From contig JADCFA010000008.1 in assembly GCA_020249775.1 (NCBI GenBank), positions 274,255 through 338,254 on the forward strand: 64,000 bases of DNA, in the 5' to 3' direction. Both the position numbers and the translations under genes were made by a program. The stretch is from Roseomonas sp. (lineage in GTDB: Bacteria > Pseudomonadota > Alphaproteobacteria > Acetobacterales > Acetobacteraceae). Below are positions 62,837 through 64,000 of the stretch, piece by piece. The notes under the pieces were generated by a model. It ran no database searches, was not told where the DNA came from, and saw only the letters and a list, made by a program, of their open reading frames with translations. Position 1 is the stretch's first letter, and each line of letters begins with the position of its first letter.

Positions 62837-64000
62837 CTACAGGCTTACCCTCCGCTCCCGCGCCTTCTTCTTCCGCGCCAATGCCTCGGCACGGAGCGCG
62901 ATGCGGCCATGGATCAGGTCAAGTTGCAGACCCTCACGCAGCACCAGCAGGCAGGCGCGGCCATCATATTGCCCCGCGGAGCGCCTTGCCTCGAAGTCAA
63001 GGAACAGGCCAGTCAGCGCCGCATTGTTGAACACTTGGCGGTTGCCATCATCAAGATAGCTTTCCGTCCAGGTGCCTTCAGACAGCAGCAGACCATGCGC
63101 TTGCAGTTCAAGGTGGAAGTAGGTCACGCGCTGGCACCAGCTTTCCTGCACAATGCTTGTACCATTCACCAAATGCTTGGCCGGGATCAGATACCCATCA
63201 ACCTCAATCGCGTGATCAGGGCTGACGCGCAGATCACGCGCCGGCAGGCCATCCGCCAAGGCACCCGCCTTGATCAGGATCGGCGCCGTCTTCGCCGCCA
63301 TCGCCGCATCACGCGGCACAGCAATATCCATGGAACCAACCCAAGTCAGCGGCTCAAAGCCAGCCTGGCCGTTGCGCATCGCGAGCACCATATCGCCAGC
63401 GCGCAGGTTTTCCACCACATCTTCGCCGTTGGGCGTCATGATCCGCGTGCCTTCCGCAAAGCAGACCACGCTGTCCCAGCCTTGCGTATAGATGAAGGTG
63501 CCGTCACTGCGCTGGTAGTTGATCCAACCCGTCGCCGGCGCCTTCGGGTTATCCACCAAGGACGACCAGCCTTCCCCAAGATCGAGAACATCAAACCCGT
63601 TGCCACCAATCAAGGTGTCATTGCCGAAGTCGTTCGTCGTCAGGTATTCGAAGAAATCATTCCCTGCACCAAAATCAAGCCAGTCATTGCCGTTGCTGCC
63701 AGAAATGACATCAGCACCATCGCCCCCAAAGACGGAATCCGCACCGTCCCCATCCGCCAGCGTATCATCACCATTACCACCCATCAGGATATTGGTGCCG
63801 CCATCACCCACCAGCGAGTCATTGCCATTGCCGCCGCGCAGGTTTTCGATGCCAGATAGGATATCACCGCCTGCGGCGCCGAAACCATTGGTCCCACTAA
63901 GGCTGATCGAAACGCCGCCTGTCGCATCGCTGTAATCAGCCCAATCCACGCCGTTGCCGCCCAGCATTGAATCATCGCCAAGTCCGCCAGAAAGCGTATC
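62837..64000 (-). CDS. RTX protein with C-terminal Hint domain (5' end outside window)
   Basis: 388 codons are visible; the frame is still open at the right edge. The visible N-terminal part is RTX repeats (GGNGNDSLVGDGGTN, GGDGADVISGSNGNDWL). From about residue 180, CFAEGTRIMTPNGEDVVENL starts a Hint (hedgehog/intein-like) domain with catalytic Cys, followed by LRVSPDHAIEVDGYLIPAKH (His block). Hint domains can cleave or transfer the polypeptide in cis. The C-terminal tail is Arg/Lys-rich (ARKKKARERRVSL). Secretion through a type I system is likely for the RTX part. Confidence 0.85.
   Translation of the reverse strand, partial: DTLSGGLGDDSMLGGNGVDWADYSDATGGVSISLSGTNGFGAAGGDILSGIENLRGGNGNDSLVGDGGTNILMGGNGDDTLADGDGADSVFGGDGADVISGSNGNDWLDFGAGNDFFEYLTTNDFGNDTLIGGNGFDVLDLGEGWSSLVDNPKAPATGWINYQRSDGTFIYTQGWDSVVCFAEGTRIMTPNGEDVVENLRAGDMVLAMRNGQAGFEPLTWVGSMDIAVPRDAAMAAKTAPILIKAGALADGLPARDLRVSPDHAIEVDGYLIPAKHLVNGTSIVQESWCQRVTYFHLELQAHGLLLSEGTWTESYLDDGNRQVFNNAALTGLFLDFEARRSAGQYDGRACLLVLREGLQLDLIHGRIALRAEALARKKKARERRVSL

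Noticed and set aside
63519..63935. Short tandem-like DNA repeats that might suggest a CRISPR array
   Set aside because: They are the degenerate 27-base periodicity of RTX nonapeptide codons, without constant repeats or spacers.

Overview
The window is high-GC alphaproteobacterial chromosome, most likely Acetobacteraceae (Roseomonas-like). That placement is inferred from the rpsP-rimM-trmD-rplS-leuC-leuD-leuB order beside ffh, an imuA-imuB-dnaE2 mutagenesis cassette behind a GAAC-N7-GAAC LexA box, the HrcA/RNase PH/RdgB cluster, the RMD1/DUF155 protein and the many tricarboxylate/amidase-type catabolic genes. No marker gene allows a firmer call.

Layout. 1-3.4 kb: SOS mutagenesis cassette (dnaE2 cut by the window edge). 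3.5-8.2 kb: small GatC/AtzG-like protein plus amidase, an FMN alpha-hydroxy-acid dehydrogenase, an RMD1-family membrane protein and a DUF533/TerB-like protein. 8.3-15.5 kb: two PhoX/DUF839 paralogues, the second coupled to a bisC-like molybdoenzyme, with a lone AT-richer DUF3644 gene wedged between them. 15.6-18.6 kb: class III aminotransferase, then a lone AT-richer CoiA-like (DUF6035-type) putative nuclease gene. 18.6-33 kb: mostly housekeeping and envelope genes (Ntn-hydrolase-like protein, O-antigen-ligase-like protein, rppH, yibQ-like, ctpA, envC, gpmI, nnrU, methyltransferase, tartrate dehydratase, hrcA, rph, rdgB, LOG-family protein). 33.2-36.2 kb: a tandem duplication of about 1.33 kb holding a hypothetical gene and a convergent RTX calcium-binding gene; one RTX copy is truncated, and the intact copy has an 11-base G tract in its leader. 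36.5-48.6 kb: ftsK, a stretch of gene debris, two orphan sugar-ABC permeases, an EEP-family nuclease/phosphatase, a porin, thiE-like/yggS, trpS and a Bug/TctC binding protein. 48.7-55.6 kb: tRNA-Arg(ACG), the leuBDC genes, the ribosomal-protein/tRNA-modification operon and ffh. 55.9-64 kb: patatin-like lipoprotein, CBS-BON protein, MFS exporter, azlCD, recX, TauD-like dioxygenase, an IS5 remnant and a Hint-domain RTX protein running off the end.

How parts work together. imuA/imuB/dnaE2 form one translationally overlapping SOS operon. rppH, the YibQ-like protein, ctpA, envC and gpmI form a tightly packed set typical of alphaproteobacterial envelope and division maintenance. leuC/leuD/leuB supply two consecutive steps of leucine synthesis and sit in the same direction behind the translation operon. 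azlC/azlD/recX are stop-start coupled. The most unusual places are the duplicated hypothetical/RTX module with its G tract, the two single accessory genes (one with a HEPN-like R-x4-H motif, one with CoiA-like nuclease residues), the PhoX paralogue that has lost its predicted metal ligands, and a family of GCCAAGTG-N4-CACTTGGC palindromes.
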